The notes under the pieces were generated by a model. The model had not been told where the DNA came from. It saw only the letters and a program-made list of their open reading frames with translations, and ran no database searches. From Myxococcota bacterium (GTDB lineage: Bacteria > Myxococcota > UBA727 > JAHDBA01): DNA of 32,656 bases. A program made the translations under genes and the position numbers. Location: positions 92,356 to 125,011 of the forward strand of contig JAHDBA010000002.1 of NCBI GenBank assembly GCA_020630615.1, read 5' to 3'. Every line of letters starts with the position of its first letter. The first letter of the stretch is position 1. Shown here in pieces: positions 32,260 to 32,656 of the stretch.

Positions 32260-32656
32260 TTACTTGGGCTTTCCAACACTTTTTCGAAAGAGTTCCATTT
32301 GACCGGACTCGTTCTCCTTAAAGATGACTTTAATTTTAGTTTTTTTCCCTTTCGAGATTGTTCCATACAGAGTCGTGCGAAAACCATCGCCTACTATTTT
32401 GAACTTCTGTCGGCCTACTTTAACTTTCACGCCGCGAAACGGAGTTGTACCAATCTTTTTGGATCCCAAATAAACACTTGCATTTGGGGTTGAGAAGAAG
32501 TCAATACTTCCATAAGCAATCGCTTTCGCTTTCTTAGTCGCTTTCTTCGTTTGCTTGGCTTTCGTTGCTTGAAGGCGAGCTTTCTTCGCCGCTTCCTTCT
32601 CCGCCGCTTCCTTCTCCGCCGCTTCCTTCTCCGCCGCTTCCTTCTCCGCCGCTTCC
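32260..32656 (-). CDS. C-terminal part of a PEGA-domain protein (partial, runs off right edge)
   Basis: The minus-strand frame is open from the right edge to the stop at 32260-32262, so about 132 residues are seen. It begins with Glu-Lys-Glu-Ala-Ala repeats (about four), then a Lys/Ala-rich linker. A PEGA domain follows: S-I-D-F-F-S-T-P-N-A-S-V-Y-L-G-S-K-K-I-G-T at the start and G-V-K-V-K-V-G-x-x-K-F-K-I at the end. PEGA domains are surface or periplasmic beta modules, often at the C-terminus of Ser/Thr kinases or lipoproteins in this group. Which it is cannot be told, since the N-terminal part is outside the window. The gene converges with the coiled-coil gene, with 28 bases between the stops and no terminator seen. 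Confidence 0.7.
   Translation of the reverse strand, partial: EAAEKEAAEKEAAEKEAAEKEAAKKARLQATKAKQTKKATKKAKAIAYGSIDFFSTPNASVYLGSKKIGTTPFRGVKVKVGRQKFKIVGDGFRTTLYGTISKGKKTKIKVIFKENESGQMELFRKSVGKPK
32587..32656 (+). repeat. 15-bp tandem repeat CGCCGCTTCCTTCTC (four copies plus part)
   Basis: Copies start at 32587, 32602, 32617 and 32632, with 10 bases of a fifth at the edge. The repeat encodes the Glu-Lys-Glu-Ala-Ala linker of the PEGA protein on the minus strand, and its copy number may vary by slippage without breaking the frame. Confidence 0.9.

Overview
The window carries the marks of a predatory or social 'delta'-type Gram-negative bacterium (Myxococcota or Bradymonadota relatives). These are tandem DUF4215-type Cys-rich repeats, a C-terminal sorting signal close to MYXO-CTERM, thrombospondin type 3 (TSP3) repeats on outer-membrane barrels, large Cys-rich lipoproteins, an atypical receiver plus coiled-coil protein like FrzS/AglZ, and a PEGA protein. 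By eye the base composition is moderate, not the very high GC of Myxococcus, so the lineage assignment is an inference. No tRNA, rRNA, CRISPR array, transposase or phage gene was seen.

Layout. 1-6.4 kb (+) is a surface-protein block: the C-terminal end of a sorted protein at the left edge, a barrel-TSP3-OmpA protein, a large Cys-rich sorted protein, and a second barrel-TSP3 protein. It reads as two consecutive [Cys-terminus surface protein + barrel/TSP3 protein] pairs. A membrane-anchored TlpA-like thioredoxin follows (6.5-7.2 kb). Then come an MltF-like lytic transglycosylase (-) and a divergent SAMHD1-like HD phosphohydrolase (+), which ends at a strong bidirectional terminator. 10.0-16.1 kb (-) holds, in order of transcription, two paralogous small outer-membrane proteins, an ECF-type sigma factor, an overlapping membrane protein that looks like its partner or anti-sigma factor, and a 754-aa Cys-rich lipoprotein built on five copies of a roughly 57-aa module. 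16.1-19.4 kb (+) holds a HAD hydrolase and an 856-aa lipoprotein with two classes of Cys-rich repeat. A structured, terminator-ended intergenic stretch (19.38-19.57 kb) precedes RNase R and a downstream secreted unknown.

23.0-27.2 kb (+) has a zinc-ribbon-like small protein and then a tightly packed GDPD - RND/MMPL exporter - UppP operon, which suggests envelope-lipid turnover. 27.2-29.0 kb (-) has a YkgJ-type Cys-cluster protein, a probable orphan type III secretion inner-rod protein (SctI) and a CoA-pyrophosphatase-type Nudix enzyme. 29.1-32.2 kb (+) has a small lipoprotein, phosphatidylserine synthase, a hotdog thioesterase and the pseudo-receiver/coiled-coil protein. The right edge cuts a PEGA-domain protein on the minus strand.

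Overall the window mixes ordinary housekeeping genes (rnr, uppP, pssA, Nudix) with an unusually dense set of disulfide-rich, surface-displayed proteins. The most promising leads for something undescribed are the duplicated Cys-terminus/barrel-TSP3 pair, the shared GG-x3-C-[AS]-S sorting signal, the sigma-factor-linked lipoprotein/OMP cluster, and the isolated SctI-like gene.
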